Assembly (NCBI GenBank): GCA_900469475.1
Contig: UBXG01000002.1
Span: 160,760 to 224,759, forward strand
From: Hyphomicrobiales bacterium
GTDB lineage: Bacteria; Pseudomonadota; Alphaproteobacteria; Rhizobiales; Rhizobiaceae
Reading direction: 5' to 3'
Length of the DNA: 64,000 nt
Both the position numbers and the translations under genes were made by a program. Within the stretch, counting starts at the first letter, position 1, and every line of letters begins with the position of its first letter. Positions 1-9,722 of the stretch are shown in pieces. Below the pieces are notes generated by a model, which was not told the origin of the DNA, did no database searches, and was given only the letters and a program-made list of their open reading frames with translations.

Positions 1-593
1 CGAGCATCGACACGCCCTTCCAGAGCAATGGCGGCCTGAAGATGCTGCGCGGCAATATCGGCAAGGCGGTCATCAAGATCTCCGCCGTCAAGCCGGAGCG
101 CCACATCATCGAAGCGCCGGCCGTGATCTTCCACGATCAGCTGGAAATGCAGCAGGCCTTTAAGGACGGCAAGCTGAACCGAGATTTCGTCGCCGTCGTC
201 CGCTTCCAGGGACCGAAGGCCAACGGGATGCCCGAGCTGCACAAGCTTACGCCGGCGCTCGGCGTGCTGCAGGACCGTGGTTTCCGCGTAGCGCTCTTGA
301 CCGACGGCCGTATGTCGGGCGCATCGGGCAAGGTGCCTGCCGCCATCCATGTGACACCGGAAGCCGTCGAGGGCGGCCCGATCGCCCGCATCAGGGAAGG
401 CGACATCATCCGCATCGATGCGATTGCCGGTACGCTGGAGGTGCTGGTCGATGCCGCCGATATGGCGGAGCGCGAGCCGGTCGTGGCCGATCTCTCGGAG
501 AATGAATTCGGTATGGGCCGGGAGCTCTTTGCTCCGTTCCGCCAGGCCGCGGGACCGGCGGATCAAGGCGCAAGCGTCCTGTTCCGCCACTGA
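1..593 (+). CDS. edd: 6-phosphogluconate dehydratase, C-terminal part (5' truncated by window edge)
   Basis: Frame 3 is open from the window edge to a TGA at 591-593, so about 196 C-terminal residues of a protein usually near 600 residues are present. The sequence carries the C-terminal signature of the IlvD/Edd dehydratase family: [13 protein letters not shown], then [23 protein letters not shown], then [16 protein letters not shown]. The [16 protein letters not shown] version fits Edd rather than the dihydroxy-acid dehydratase IlvD. Edd converts 6-phosphogluconate to 2-keto-3-deoxy-6-phosphogluconate in the Entner-Doudoroff pathway, using an iron-sulfur cluster whose ligands lie outside the window. 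In S. meliloti edd also lies beside the agl operon, usually downstream of zwf and pgl. Confidence 0.95.
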   Translation, partial: SIDTPFQSNGGLKMLRGNIGKAVIKISAVKPERHIIEAPAVIFHDQLEMQQAFKDGKLNRDFVAVVRFQGPKANGMPELHKLTPALGVLQDRGFRVALLTDGRMSGASGKVPAAIHVTPEAVEGGPIARIREGDIIRIDAIAGTLEVLVDAADMAEREPVVADLSENEFGMGRELFAPFRQAAGPADQGASVLFRH

Positions 594-634
594 GATTGTC
601 CGCCGGATTTCGGCAGGACGGCATCGAAGGCTGA

Positions 635-1555
635 TCAAGGAGCTTTGGATGCTGCAGTTCCTGCTTCCGGCGGAGCCTTGTCCGTCCATGCCGGCGGAAG
701 GCCGAGGCGCCCGCCCACGAAGCCTGTCACGCCCGGCGATTTCCCGAATACCTTGCAGGCGTCGTATTTCGGTGCCCGGCCGATGAGTGACGCCAATTTC
801 GCCCTGGATGGGAAGGAGGGCGCCGCGCCGAACGGCGTCTTGCCCTTGACCAGCATCTTACTGAAATCGCCGCCGAATTTGGCGGCGAGGCTATAGGCAT
901 CCCCTTCCTTGGCGATGGTGCCCGAATCAAAGAATGCGTTTGCACCACGTCCCCAGATCATGACAGCCTTCTGTACACCCTGGGGATTGAAAGCCTCCGC
1001 CTCGAGCGAGAGGCTGCCCATGCCGATCGGAATACGCGGAACGGGCACCGGTGCACCCGGCAGCAACACGCTTTTGCCCACGGAGGCAATTTTCGAGACT
1101 CCGACGGCGGTTGCATTGGTTGCCTTCACCTGCGTCACGACGGCGCGAACGGTGAGATCCGCCGGCTCAGATAGACCGACGACGGCGAAACGTTCACTCA
1201 ATCCGGAACAAAGCGCTCTATCGACGGCATTGGTGACGAGATCGCGCTGTTTGGGTGTGAAAGCAGCGGTTTCGGCGCGCATCGAAAAGGCGGTGGGAAT
1301 GATCTTCACGGTCTTGGCCGCCAGAACATCGTCCTTGCTTACCCTTAGAAGCGAGTGCGCAACCAGCCCATCCGATCGGGTCAGCCCTTCATAGGACCGC
1401 AAAGATCCCGCCCGATCCAGCGGCGCTGAGGCACAGCCGCCCAGCAGGCTCATCAAGAGGGCCATCGACCACATATCAGCCCTCCGATGGCTTTCAGCGG
1501 CAGATGGGCCATAGGGTCTGCTTACAGCATGATTTGAGATTGTAGCGACTGGCAT
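635..1555 (-). CDS. DUF3313-like lipoprotein
   Basis: Up to 306 residues. A lipobox (LLGGC) lies at residues 38-42 of the longest frame, so the functional start is probably the ATG at 1474, giving the signal MWSMALLMSLLGG before Cys. The mature part begins ASAPLDRAG and contains a block of hydrophobic strands typical of the DUF3313 lipoprotein family (KTVKIIPTAF, ADLTVRAVVTQV, GSLSLEAEAF). It is probably anchored to the periplasmic face of a membrane. No enzymatic motif is visible and the function is unknown. It is convergent with edd and divergent from the TetR-type gene at 1759. The family assignment is from pattern recognition and is moderate; the lipoprotein call is stronger. Confidence 0.7.
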   Translation of the reverse strand: MPVATISNHAVSRPYGPSAAESHRRADMWSMALLMSLLGGCASAPLDRAGSLRSYEGLTRSDGLVAHSLLRVSKDDVLAAKTVKIIPTAFSMRAETAAFTPKQRDLVTNAVDRALCSGLSERFAVVGLSEPADLTVRAVVTQVKATNATAVGVSKIASVGKSVLLPGAPVPVPRIPIGMGSLSLEAEAFNPQGVQKAVMIWGRGANAFFDSGTIAKEGDAYSLAAKFGGDFSKMLVKGKTPFGAAPSFPSRAKLASLIGRAPKYDACKVFGKSPGVTGFVGGRLGLPPAWTDKAPPEAGTAASKAP

Positions 1556-1758
1556 TGATGTTTGCGCTCCTGCACCGGGTTATGAACATCAGCATCATCA
1601 TTAAATATCGCACTAAGTGTAATATTAATATCGGCCAATTTGCGGCAATCGGGAAGCGAAGCGGAGAATTTATTTCACCAAAGATTGAGATGCCGGGAAC
1701 GGCCTGCGGGGCATGCCGATGATTTGAGCGGCGTTGCGACTCATGCCAGAATGGCCCG

Positions 1759-2355
1759 ATGCATAATGTAACCCCAAAGCCGGAAGGGCTGCGCGAACAG
1801 AAGCGCCGCCTGACCTTTCAACGCATAGCGGACGTCGGAATGAAATCCTTTCTCGCGAAAGGCTATCAGGAAACGACGATCGACGAGATTGCCGCAGCGG
1901 CCGGGATTTCCCGCCGGACTTTCTTTTATTACTTTAGAAGCAAGGACGATATTCTTCTGGCGCATCAGCGCCGATATATGGACGCACTGCGGACTGGCAT
2001 CATGGAGAATGCGTCGGCCGGGCGACCCATTGAGGTCGTCCATCAAGCCACCCTGGGACTTGTGGCCCGCATCGAGGCGGAAGCGCCTCGGCTTCTGGAG
2101 ACTGCCAAGCTTTTACGTCAAAGCGAGACCTTGCGCGCCCGTTCGCGGGGCAACTCTTTGCAGCTTGAGCAAATCGCCTACCAAGCCCTGTGCGAATTGT
2201 TTCCGACCAGGGACCGCGACGGTCTGCAGCTGGTTTCGATGATCGGAGTGAGCCCGCTTCGCCTCGCGGTCAACAAATGGCTGCAGGAAAATGGCAGGCT
2301 GCCGCTGATCAAGTATCTTGAGGATGCGCTCGCTAAATGGCGAACGGAAATCTGA
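1759..2355 (+). CDS. TetR/AcrR-family transcriptional regulator
   Basis: 198 residues, the usual size for the family. The N-terminal helix-turn-helix is clear at about residues 20-65 (KGYQETTIDEIAAAAGISRR followed by TFFYYFRSKDDIL). The C-terminal ligand-binding half is not assignable. Such proteins usually repress a neighbouring gene until an effector binds. The only divergent neighbour is the lipoprotein gene, about 200 bp away, which is therefore a possible target. The next gene is convergent. The inducer is unknown. Confidence 0.9.
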   Translation: MHNVTPKPEGLREQKRRLTFQRIADVGMKSFLAKGYQETTIDEIAAAAGISRRTFFYYFRSKDDILLAHQRRYMDALRTGIMENASAGRPIEVVHQATLGLVARIEAEAPRLLETAKLLRQSETLRARSRGNSLQLEQIAYQALCELFPTRDRDGLQLVSMIGVSPLRLAVNKWLQENGRLPLIKYLEDALAKWRTEI

Positions 2356-2401
2356 TCCGTCAGCCGAACGCAGCGCTAAGCCGTTTCTTGTGGGTCGTTG
2401 A

Positions 2402-2815
2402 TCAGGATCTGATGTCGAGCACGCGGTTCTTATGAGCCGGGTGCGTGCTGTAGACGAAGATCTTGTTCATTTCCTTCTCCGTAAGAAGCCGCAGGAAGCG
2501 AACTTCCACCGTGTTGTTGGAGAAGACCTTCATCAGCACACAACCGACCTTGGTGATGCGGGCGTCAGGAATATCCAGATAGAACTGCTTCGGCAGATTA
2601 TACTGGGTGAGGATCGCAAGAACCGCGCTGCTCTGCGAGATACGGATAATATCGCAGCGGCGCGACGCAAGATTCATCACACCCTTTTCAGTGTATTCGA
2701 GGCGGGCGGCATTCATGGTGTCTTCCATGCGAAACCGCACTTCGCGGTCATACATGAAGGATTCTTCCTTGTTAAGGAAATGCTGACCTGAATTAGCTCT
2801 GCCGAACGCGGCCAT
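2402..2815 (-). CDS. small PilZ-like protein
   Basis: Up to 137 residues; a second Met at residue 21 (position 2755) is an alternative start. The body (RRCDIIRISQSSAVLAI, then LPKQFYLDIPDARITKVGCVLMKVFSNN, then VEVRFL) has the strand order and spacing of a short PilZ-type beta barrel. The classical RxxxR and DxSxxG c-di-GMP-binding motifs are poorly conserved: the N-terminal part has FRMEDTMNAARLEY and no clear DxSxxG. It may be a non-binding PilZ relative, of a kind common in rhizobia. It lies alone, convergent with the TetR gene and downstream of the agl operon. Confidence 0.5.
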   Translation of the reverse strand: MAAFGRANSGQHFLNKEESFMYDREVRFRMEDTMNAARLEYTEKGVMNLASRRCDIIRISQSSAVLAILTQYNLPKQFYLDIPDARITKVGCVLMKVFSNNTVEVRFLRLLTEKEMNKIFVYSTHPAHKNRVLDIRS

Positions 2816-2886
2816 CTTGGTAGACCCCTGAAGTATATTATGAAGGGAAGACTATCAGCCGGTCTTTAACAGAAGGTTTGAGTGCG

Positions 2887-2929
2887 CCGGCCCAAGATGA
2901 ATTTTGTTGTTCATTTTTACTTGGGTCGG
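2887..2929 (-). terminator. imperfect hairpin downstream of aglK
   Basis: A 10-bp arm at 2887-2896 pairs with 2920-2929 with one wobble, and an inner 5-bp stem (2897-2901 with 2910-2914) closes it further. It lies 17 bp after the aglK stop. There is no convincing T-run on the minus strand after the stem, so it could be a 3'-end stabilising hairpin instead of an intrinsic terminator. Confidence 0.35.
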
Positions 2930-2945
2930 GGCATCCGGTAAGCGC

Positions 2946-4034
<1,089 letters not shown>

Positions 4035-4055
4035 TATGCTTCCTCCTCCCAAAGG

Positions 4056-5708
4056 TCAGGCAAGACGCGCGAAATAGGCGCCCCAGGCCGGAATATCGAT
4101 CTTGTTGCCGTAGTTGTTGCTGGTAAATCCATGTCCCGTCAACGCCTGCCAATTGCCATCAGGCAGGGTTGCCAGCGTTTCGACGGGGCTCATATTGAAG
4201 ACGCAGAGAATGGTCTCTCCGGCATAAGTGCGGGTGTAGATCAGTACGTCGCCCTGCGGCTCCGAAAAGGCAATCTCGCCTTTGGCGAAGGCCGGATGCT
4301 GTTTACGGAACGCGAGGAAGCGACGGTACTGCTCCAGCACCGAATTTTCATCGCCCTGCTGGACGCTGACGGCGCGCAGGATATGTTCGACCGGCACCGG
4401 CAGCCAGGGCTTGACGGTGGAAAAGCCGCCCTGCGCCACCTGGCTGTCCCAGACCATGGGCGTGCGGCAGCCATCACGGCCCTTGAACTCGGGCCAGAAC
4501 TGGATGCCGTAGGGATCCTGCAGATCCTGATAGGCGAGATCGGCTTCCGTCAGCGCCAGTTCCTCGCCTTGATAGATGCATACGGAGCCGCGCAGGGTCA
4601 GCAGCAGCGCCGCATAGAGCTTGGCGAAAGCATCGCGGTCGGCCACCAGATTGCCCCAGCGGCTGACATGGCGCACGACGTCGTGGTTGGAGAAGGCCCA
4701 GCAGGCCCAGCCTTGCGGAGCTGCCGTGTCGAAGTCGTTCATCACCTCTTCGACGCGATCCGGCGAAAGAGCGTCCGGCGCCAGGAATTCGAAGGCGTAG
4801 CACATGTGCATCTTGTCACCGCCAGATGTGTACTCGCCGACAATCTCGAGGCCGCGCTGGCTATCGCCGACTTCGCCGACGGCGGCAATCGCCGGATATT
4901 CGTCGAGCACGGCGCGGAAGCGCTTCAAGAATTCCAGGTTCTCGGGACGATTCTTGTCGTAGAGATGCTCCTGAAAGTTATAGGGATTGACGGCCGGTGC
5001 CGTAGAGGCATTGCGGCGCGAAGGTTCCAGCGCCGGGTTGTCGCGCAATTCCTTGTCGTGGAAATAGAAGTTGATGGTGTCGAGACGGAAGCCGTCGACA
5101 CCGCGGTCGAGCCAGAAACGGACGACGTCAAGCAAGCGATCCTGCACTTCGGGATTGTGCAGGTTCATATCCGGCTGCGAGGTCAGGAAGTTGTGCATGT
5201 AGTACTGCATGCGGGTCGGATCCCACGCCCAGGCCGAACCGCCGAAGATCGACAGCCAGTTGTTGGGCGGTGTGCCATCCGGCTTGGCATCAGCCCAGAC
5301 ATACCAATCGGCCTTAGGGTTATCCTTGCTCGAGCGGCTTTCGACGAACCAGGGATGGCGGTCCGAGCTGTGCGACAGCACGAGATCGATCATCACCTTG
5401 ATGCCGAGACGATGGGCTTCCGTCACCATCGCATCGAAATCGGCAAGCGTACCGAAGATCGGATCGACGTCCTCGTAATTGGAGACGTCATAGCCGAAAT
5501 CGCGCATCGGCGACGTGAAGAACGGCGAAATCCAGATAGCGTCGACGCCGAGCGACGCGACATGCGGCAGGCGGACGGCGATGCCCTTAAGATCGCCGAT
5601 GCCGTCACCGCTGGAGTCCTGATAGGAACGCGGATAGATCTGATAGATCACGGCGCCGCGCCACCAGTCCTTGTCAACTTCCGAAGCCGATTGAAGAGCA
5701 ATGCTCAT
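4056..5708 (-). CDS. aglA: alpha-glucosidase (GH13)
   Basis: 550 residues, a usual length for oligo-1,6-glucosidase/alpha-glucosidase members of GH13. All four conserved regions are visible: region I DLVLSHSSDRHPWF, region II DGFRLDTINFY with nucleophile Asp about 210, region III VGEVGD with acid/base Glu about 279, and region IV FSNHDVVR with Asp about 343. The N terminus DWWRGAVIYQIYPRSYQDSSGDGIGDL is typical. No signal peptide is present, so it should hydrolyse sucrose, maltose, trehalose or related alpha-glucosides in the cytoplasm after uptake by AglEFGK. It lies inside the transporter operon between aglG and aglK. Confidence 0.95.
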   Translation of the reverse strand: MSIALQSASEVDKDWWRGAVIYQIYPRSYQDSSGDGIGDLKGIAVRLPHVASLGVDAIWISPFFTSPMRDFGYDVSNYEDVDPIFGTLADFDAMVTEAHRLGIKVMIDLVLSHSSDRHPWFVESRSSKDNPKADWYVWADAKPDGTPPNNWLSIFGGSAWAWDPTRMQYYMHNFLTSQPDMNLHNPEVQDRLLDVVRFWLDRGVDGFRLDTINFYFHDKELRDNPALEPSRRNASTAPAVNPYNFQEHLYDKNRPENLEFLKRFRAVLDEYPAIAAVGEVGDSQRGLEIVGEYTSGGDKMHMCYAFEFLAPDALSPDRVEEVMNDFDTAAPQGWACWAFSNHDVVRHVSRWGNLVADRDAFAKLYAALLLTLRGSVCIYQGEELALTEADLAYQDLQDPYGIQFWPEFKGRDGCRTPMVWDSQVAQGGFSTVKPWLPVPVEHILRAVSVQQGDENSVLEQYRRFLAFRKQHPAFAKGEIAFSEPQGDVLIYTRTYAGETILCVFNMSPVETLATLPDGNWQALTGHGFTSNNYGNKIDIPAWGAYFARLA

Positions 5709-5744
5709 GCTGAGTGGGTCCTGTAGTAAGTGCGTGTTTTTGGA

Positions 5745-6908
5745 TCAGCCCCCCTTCACCGACCCGGCGAGCAGACCGCGCACGAGATAGCGCTGCAGAC
5801 CAAAGAAGACGAGGAGTGGGATAAGGATTGTGACGAAGGCCGATGCCGTCAGGATCTCCCAATTGCCGCCGCGCGAGCCGAGCAGCGCGTTGAGGGCGGC
5901 CGTGAGCACGAGGTGATCCTTGTCGGTGCCGAGGAAGACCATCGCGATCAGAAGGTCGTTCCACACCCAAAGGAACTGGAAGATCGCGAAGGAGGCCAAT
6001 GCCGGGAAAGACAGCGGCAGGATGATCTTGACGAAGATATCGAAATCGCTGGCGCCGTCGACGCGGGCGGATTCGATGATTTCCTTCGGCAGGCCGGCAA
6101 TGTAGTTGCGCAGGAGATAGATGGCCAGCGGCAGGCCGAAAGCCGTGTGCGCCAGCCAGATGCCGGGATAGGTCTTCGACGGAACGCCGAATATCTGGCC
6201 GATATCGTTATAGATGCGCAGAAGCGGGATCAGCGACATCTGCAACGGCACGACGATCAGGCCGACAACGAGCGCAATCAGGATCGCGCGGCCGGGAAAC
6301 TCCATCCAGGCAAGCGCATAGGCCGCAAAGGCGGCGATCAGGATCGGGATGACGGTTGCGGGGATCGTTACCGTCAGCGAATTGATGAAGGACTGGCCGA
6401 TCCCCTCGCCGCCGAGTACGTTGCGGTAGTTGTCGAAGGTGAATTGCGGCGGTGTGGCAATGGTCAGGTAGATGCGCTTGCTGCGGGCATCGGCCTCAAA
6501 GGGACCAGTTTTCTGGTAGCGATAGCTGCCGTCAGCATTCACTGTTAGGGTCTCGCCATTGCCGAGATCGGCTGGCGAGCCGATCTTATAGGCGGCCGGC
6601 TCCTGCACGCGCAGGCCGAAGGACTGGATCCTGCCGTTGCCGCTGTTGCCTTGACCGGCAACCGTACCGGCGATGACGTAATTGGCACCGTCCTGCTTTG
6701 CCTTGTCCGGGCCGTCGAGGCGGACGGCGGCCGTCTGCGACGAACCGGAGAAAGCCGTCCACCAACCGGAGGCGACGATCTGGTCCTTGTCGCGCAGCGC
6801 CGTGACGAAGATGCCGAGCGTCGGAAGCAGCCAGAGCAGGACGATGAGCAGCACCGCGGCATGAACGAAGATGCGTGCGGGACCGATGCGACCGAGATTT
6901 CCAATCAT
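5745..6908 (-). CDS. aglG: alpha-glucoside ABC transporter permease
   Basis: 387 residues. The C-terminal 220 residues form a MalG-type permease with the EAA loop (ESARVDGASDFDIFVKIILPLSFP) that docks on AglK. After TM1 (about residues 13-35) there is a hydrophilic stretch of roughly 130 residues (about 38-165) before the next membrane segment. It contains GDGSYRYQKTGPF-like, beta-rich sequence and is predicted to be periplasmic. This is much longer than the loop in E. coli MalG and explains the protein's length. The gene starts 1 bp after the end of aglF, so the two permeases are probably translationally coupled. Confidence 0.92.
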   Translation of the reverse strand: MIGNLGRIGPARIFVHAAVLLIVLLWLLPTLGIFVTALRDKDQIVASGWWTAFSGSSQTAAVRLDGPDKAKQDGANYVIAGTVAGQGNSGNGRIQSFGLRVQEPAAYKIGSPADLGNGETLTVNADGSYRYQKTGPFEADARSKRIYLTIATPPQFTFDNYRNVLGGEGIGQSFINSLTVTIPATVIPILIAAFAAYALAWMEFPGRAILIALVVGLIVVPLQMSLIPLLRIYNDIGQIFGVPSKTYPGIWLAHTAFGLPLAIYLLRNYIAGLPKEIIESARVDGASDFDIFVKIILPLSFPALASFAIFQFLWVWNDLLIAMVFLGTDKDHLVLTAALNALLGSRGGNWEILTASAFVTILIPLLVFFGLQRYLVRGLLAGSVKGG

Positions 6909-6909
6909 G

Positions 6910-7926
6910 TCAGCGCCCCTTCGTTTCTGCGTTTGCGCGGCGGATGTTCCAGATCATGATCGGTGTGACGGCGACCATGATGACGAGCGCTATGACGGCG
7001 CTTCGGCCGCTGTCGCCGCCGCCACGGAACATCCAGTTGAACATCAGGTTGGCAAGCACCATCGTGTTCCATTGACCATTGGTCATGGTGAGAACGATAT
7101 CGAAGACCTTGAGGACGAGGATGGTGATGGTCGTCCAGACCGTGGCGATCGTTCCCCAGACCTGGGGAACCATGATCTTCCAGAAGATCTGCCAGCCATT
7201 GGCGCCATCGATGACAGCCGCTTCGATGGTTTCCTCCGGAATACCGCGAAGGGCCGCCGACAGGATGACCATGGCAAAGCCGGTCTGGATCCAGATCAGC
7301 ATGACCATCAGAAAGAAGTTGTTCCAGAACGGAATGGTAATCCAGACTTCCGGCGTGCCGCCGAACAGCTGGACGATCGCGTTCAGAAGGCCGATCTGCG
7401 CATCCGTGCCGCCGCGATATTCATAGATGAACTTCCAGATGACGGAAGCGCCGACAAAGGAGATTGCCATCGGCATGAAGATGACGGCCTTGGCGATATT
7501 GCCCCACCAGATGCGGTCGGTCATGACGGCGATAACGAGACCGAAGAAGGTGCAGGCCGCCGGCACGACGGCGAGCCAAAGGATGTTGTTGAAGATCGAC
7601 TGGCGGAATTCGGTATCGTTGAGCGCCCAAAGATAATTGGCGCCGCCGACGAACTTGCTGCCATCAGGCCCGTAGAACGACAGGATGAAGGTCGCGACGA
7701 CGGGATAGACGAGATAGACGACAAGCAGGAACAGCGCCGGCCCCAGGAACAGCCAGGGGCGGATAAGACCGCGGCGGCGAAGGTTGACAGCCGCCCGATG
7801 GACCTCATCGCCTTCCCTTGCCGGAAAGATCAAGTCCAATAGCTTGTTGGAAAACCAGAAATAAGCGGCGCAAATGGCAACGCCGAATATCATGGCGGCA
7901 ATCGCCGATACGATCTGCGAAAACAT
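6910..7926 (-). CDS. aglF: alpha-glucoside ABC transporter permease
   Basis: 338 residues, MalF/UgpA-type permease. A first hydrophobic segment lies at about residues 5-27, a cytoplasmic linker follows (FPAREGDEVHRAAVNLRRRG), then TM2 (PWLFLGPALFLLVVYLVYPVV) and four or more further segments. The EAA loop is EAAVIDGANGWQIFWKIMVP. It pairs with AglG to form the membrane channel for alpha-glucosides. It follows aglE after a 124-bp gap that holds a strong GC hairpin. Confidence 0.92.
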   Translation of the reverse strand: MFSQIVSAIAAMIFGVAICAAYFWFSNKLLDLIFPAREGDEVHRAAVNLRRRGLIRPWLFLGPALFLLVVYLVYPVVATFILSFYGPDGSKFVGGANYLWALNDTEFRQSIFNNILWLAVVPAACTFFGLVIAVMTDRIWWGNIAKAVIFMPMAISFVGASVIWKFIYEYRGGTDAQIGLLNAIVQLFGGTPEVWITIPFWNNFFLMVMLIWIQTGFAMVILSAALRGIPEETIEAAVIDGANGWQIFWKIMVPQVWGTIATVWTTITILVLKVFDIVLTMTNGQWNTMVLANLMFNWMFRGGGDSGRSAVIALVIMVAVTPIMIWNIRRANAETKGR

Positions 7927-8010
7927 CCCTTCCCTCCCCGAATTATCTGCTTTTGTCCATCAGTCGGGCATCGGCCGCGCTGAAGGGCGCGTCGTCATAT
8001 GCGGTATGGC

Positions 8011-8033
8011 GCCGCCGGCGAGTTGCCGGCGGC
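8011..8033 (-). promoter_or_regulatory. GC-rich hairpin between aglE and aglF
   Basis: Perfect 9-bp inverted repeat (8011-8019 with 8025-8033) with a 5-nt loop, 17 bp after the aglE stop. No T-run follows on the minus strand. The position matches the intercistronic hairpins that protect the binding-protein mRNA in other sugar ABC operons (malE-malF is the classic case), raising AglE levels over the membrane components. Inference from position and structure. Confidence 0.55.
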
Positions 8034-8050
8034 GATAGGGCTATGATGTC

Positions 8051-9412
8051 TTACTTGATGGCGTCCCAGGACTTCTGGATACCGTCGGCTACATCCTGAG
8101 CAGACTTGCCGCCGACGAAATCCACCATGCCGGTCCAGAACGAACCCGCACCAATCTTGCCCGGCATCAGGTCGGAACCGTCGAAGCGGAAAGTGGTGGC
8201 CGTGGTCAGGGTCTCGCCTTCCTTGCGCAGTGTGTCGTTGGCATAAGCCGCGGTATTGACGGCCTTGTACGGCGTCAGGAAGCCGGACTGGGCCATCCAG
8301 ACTTCCTGGGCGATCGGCGTCTGCAGGAACTGGATGAAGGCGCGTGCAGCCTTCGAATCCTTGGTGATAGCAGCGAGCGTGCCGGCGCCGAGAACCGGCT
8401 TGCCGAGTTCAGGATGCGCGGCGGAGGGCGGGAAGTAGAAGAAGTCCGCATCCTGGCCGAGCTTGATGCCTTCCGGGAAGAAGGACGGAATGAAGGATGC
8501 CTGCTTGTGCAGGTAGCACTTCGGCGGAACCGTGAAGAGGCCCTTCGGGCTGTCGCGGAAATCGGTCGAGGCAACAGCCGCAACGCCGCCGGCAACATAT
8601 TTCGGGTTCTTCGCGAACTTGCCGAATTCCTCGATGGCAGCGACTACCTTCGGATCGTTGAACTTCAGCGAGTTATCGACCCAGTGATCGTAATCTTGCG
8701 GCGTGTTCAGGCGCAGCATCAGGTCTTCGACCCAGTCGGTTGCCGGCCAGCCGGTCGCGCCGCCGGAACCCAAACCGATGCACCAGGGGGTGCCGCCGTC
8801 CTTGACGATCTGGTCGGAGAGCTTGATCAGATCCTCCATGGTCGTCGGAACCTTGTAGCCGGCTTCTTCGAAATTCTCCGGCACGTACCAGACCAGCGAC
8901 TTCAGATCGGCCTTGTAGGGGAAGGCATAGAAGGCATCCTTGCCGTCCTTACCCTTGTAGGTGCCATAACCGACCCAGCTGTCGCCGGCACCGTAGTTCG
9001 TCTTGACCCAGCTCGCGAGATCATCGCCGAGCGGCGTCAGGTAACCCTTGCTGGCAAGGTTTGCGAGCAGGCCCGGCTGCGGGAGGATGGCGACATTCGG
9101 CGGCGAACCGGCCTGAGTGTCGATGACGATCTGCTGCTCGTAGTTTTCCGAGGACGAATATTTGGCGTTCACGCCGGTCGCTTCGGTGAAGTAGTTGAGG
9201 ACGCTGGTGAAGAGAGCCTCGTCCTCGCCGCGCCAGGGGCCGAAGATGGTCAGCGTCTCGCCCTTCAGGTCGGCATGCGCCGACTTGAACTCGTCGTAGC
9301 TTTTCCAGTTGAACTTGGAGTCCTGGCCGGGCTGGAACTTCAGATCGGCCGCCATCGCCGTACCGGCCACCAGAGCGGCGGCAGCGACGGTCATCAAGAA
9401 CATCTTTTTCAT
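8051..9412 (-). CDS. aglE: alpha-glucoside ABC transporter substrate-binding protein
   Basis: 453 residues with a clean Sec signal peptide (MKKMFLMTVAAAALVAGTAMA, cleavage about residue 21). The mature part has the extracellular solute-binding family 1 pattern: LTIFGPWRGEDEALFTSVLNYFTEATG near the N terminus, then AGSPPNVAILPQPGLLANL, and ...AARAFIQFLQTPIAQEVW toward the end. It captures alpha-glucosides (sucrose, maltose, trehalose by analogy with S. meliloti AglE) in the periplasm and delivers them to AglFG. It is first in its operon and faces aglR across a 310-bp regulatory region. Confidence 0.93.
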   Translation of the reverse strand: MKKMFLMTVAAAALVAGTAMAADLKFQPGQDSKFNWKSYDEFKSAHADLKGETLTIFGPWRGEDEALFTSVLNYFTEATGVNAKYSSSENYEQQIVIDTQAGSPPNVAILPQPGLLANLASKGYLTPLGDDLASWVKTNYGAGDSWVGYGTYKGKDGKDAFYAFPYKADLKSLVWYVPENFEEAGYKVPTTMEDLIKLSDQIVKDGGTPWCIGLGSGGATGWPATDWVEDLMLRLNTPQDYDHWVDNSLKFNDPKVVAAIEEFGKFAKNPKYVAGGVAAVASTDFRDSPKGLFTVPPKCYLHKQASFIPSFFPEGIKLGQDADFFYFPPSAAHPELGKPVLGAGTLAAITKDSKAARAFIQFLQTPIAQEVWMAQSGFLTPYKAVNTAAYANDTLRKEGETLTTATTFRFDGSDLMPGKIGAGSFWTGMVDFVGGKSAQDVADGIQKSWDAIK

Positions 9413-9479
9413 GCGTTGTCCTCCCTAATAACGAAACCCATGAGCCCAAACACACTCTCGTGCTATGCGCCCCATTCCT

Positions 9480-9491
9480 CAAAGCGCTTTG
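9480..9491. promoter_or_regulatory. AglR operator candidate 1 (aglE side)
   Basis: Perfect 12-bp palindrome CAAAGCGCTTTG with the central CG of LacI/GalR-family operators. It lies 68 bp upstream of the aglE start codon, a position suited to repression of the agl operon. Confidence 0.65.
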
Positions 9492-9642
9492 GCTACCTCT
9501 CTCATCCATTGAGAGCGCGCCAAAGTCAAGCGGTTTTCAAATTCGGGGCGATATACACAGCAAATCTCGCGTTGCAGCATAGAATGTGCATCGATTTCTT
9601 GCTAATCGCCTTGTCTCGCACACTTCTCCTGCTACATAATTG

Positions 9643-9652
9643 AAAGCGCTTT
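9643..9652. promoter_or_regulatory. AglR operator candidate 2 (aglR side)
   Basis: Perfect 10-bp palindrome AAAGCGCTTT with the same core as operator 1, 162 bp away and 70 bp upstream of the aglR GTG. It may serve autoregulation, or DNA looping with operator 1. Confidence 0.65.
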
Positions 9653-9722
9653 GAATGCTCGCGGCTTTTCGGGAGGTTGGCTCGGCATCTTGGCTGCCTG
9701 TAGTGGGAGGAGCTGGAATACC

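Larger units (their letters stand above)
9413..9722 (+). other. aglE-aglR divergent intergenic region
   Basis: Non-coding by translation. It holds the promoters for the agl operon (minus) and for aglR (plus), the two palindromic AglR operator candidates described separately, a weaker GAGAGCGCGC half-site-like element near 9510, and the aglR ribosome binding site GGGAGGAG at 9705-9712. Confidence 0.7.
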
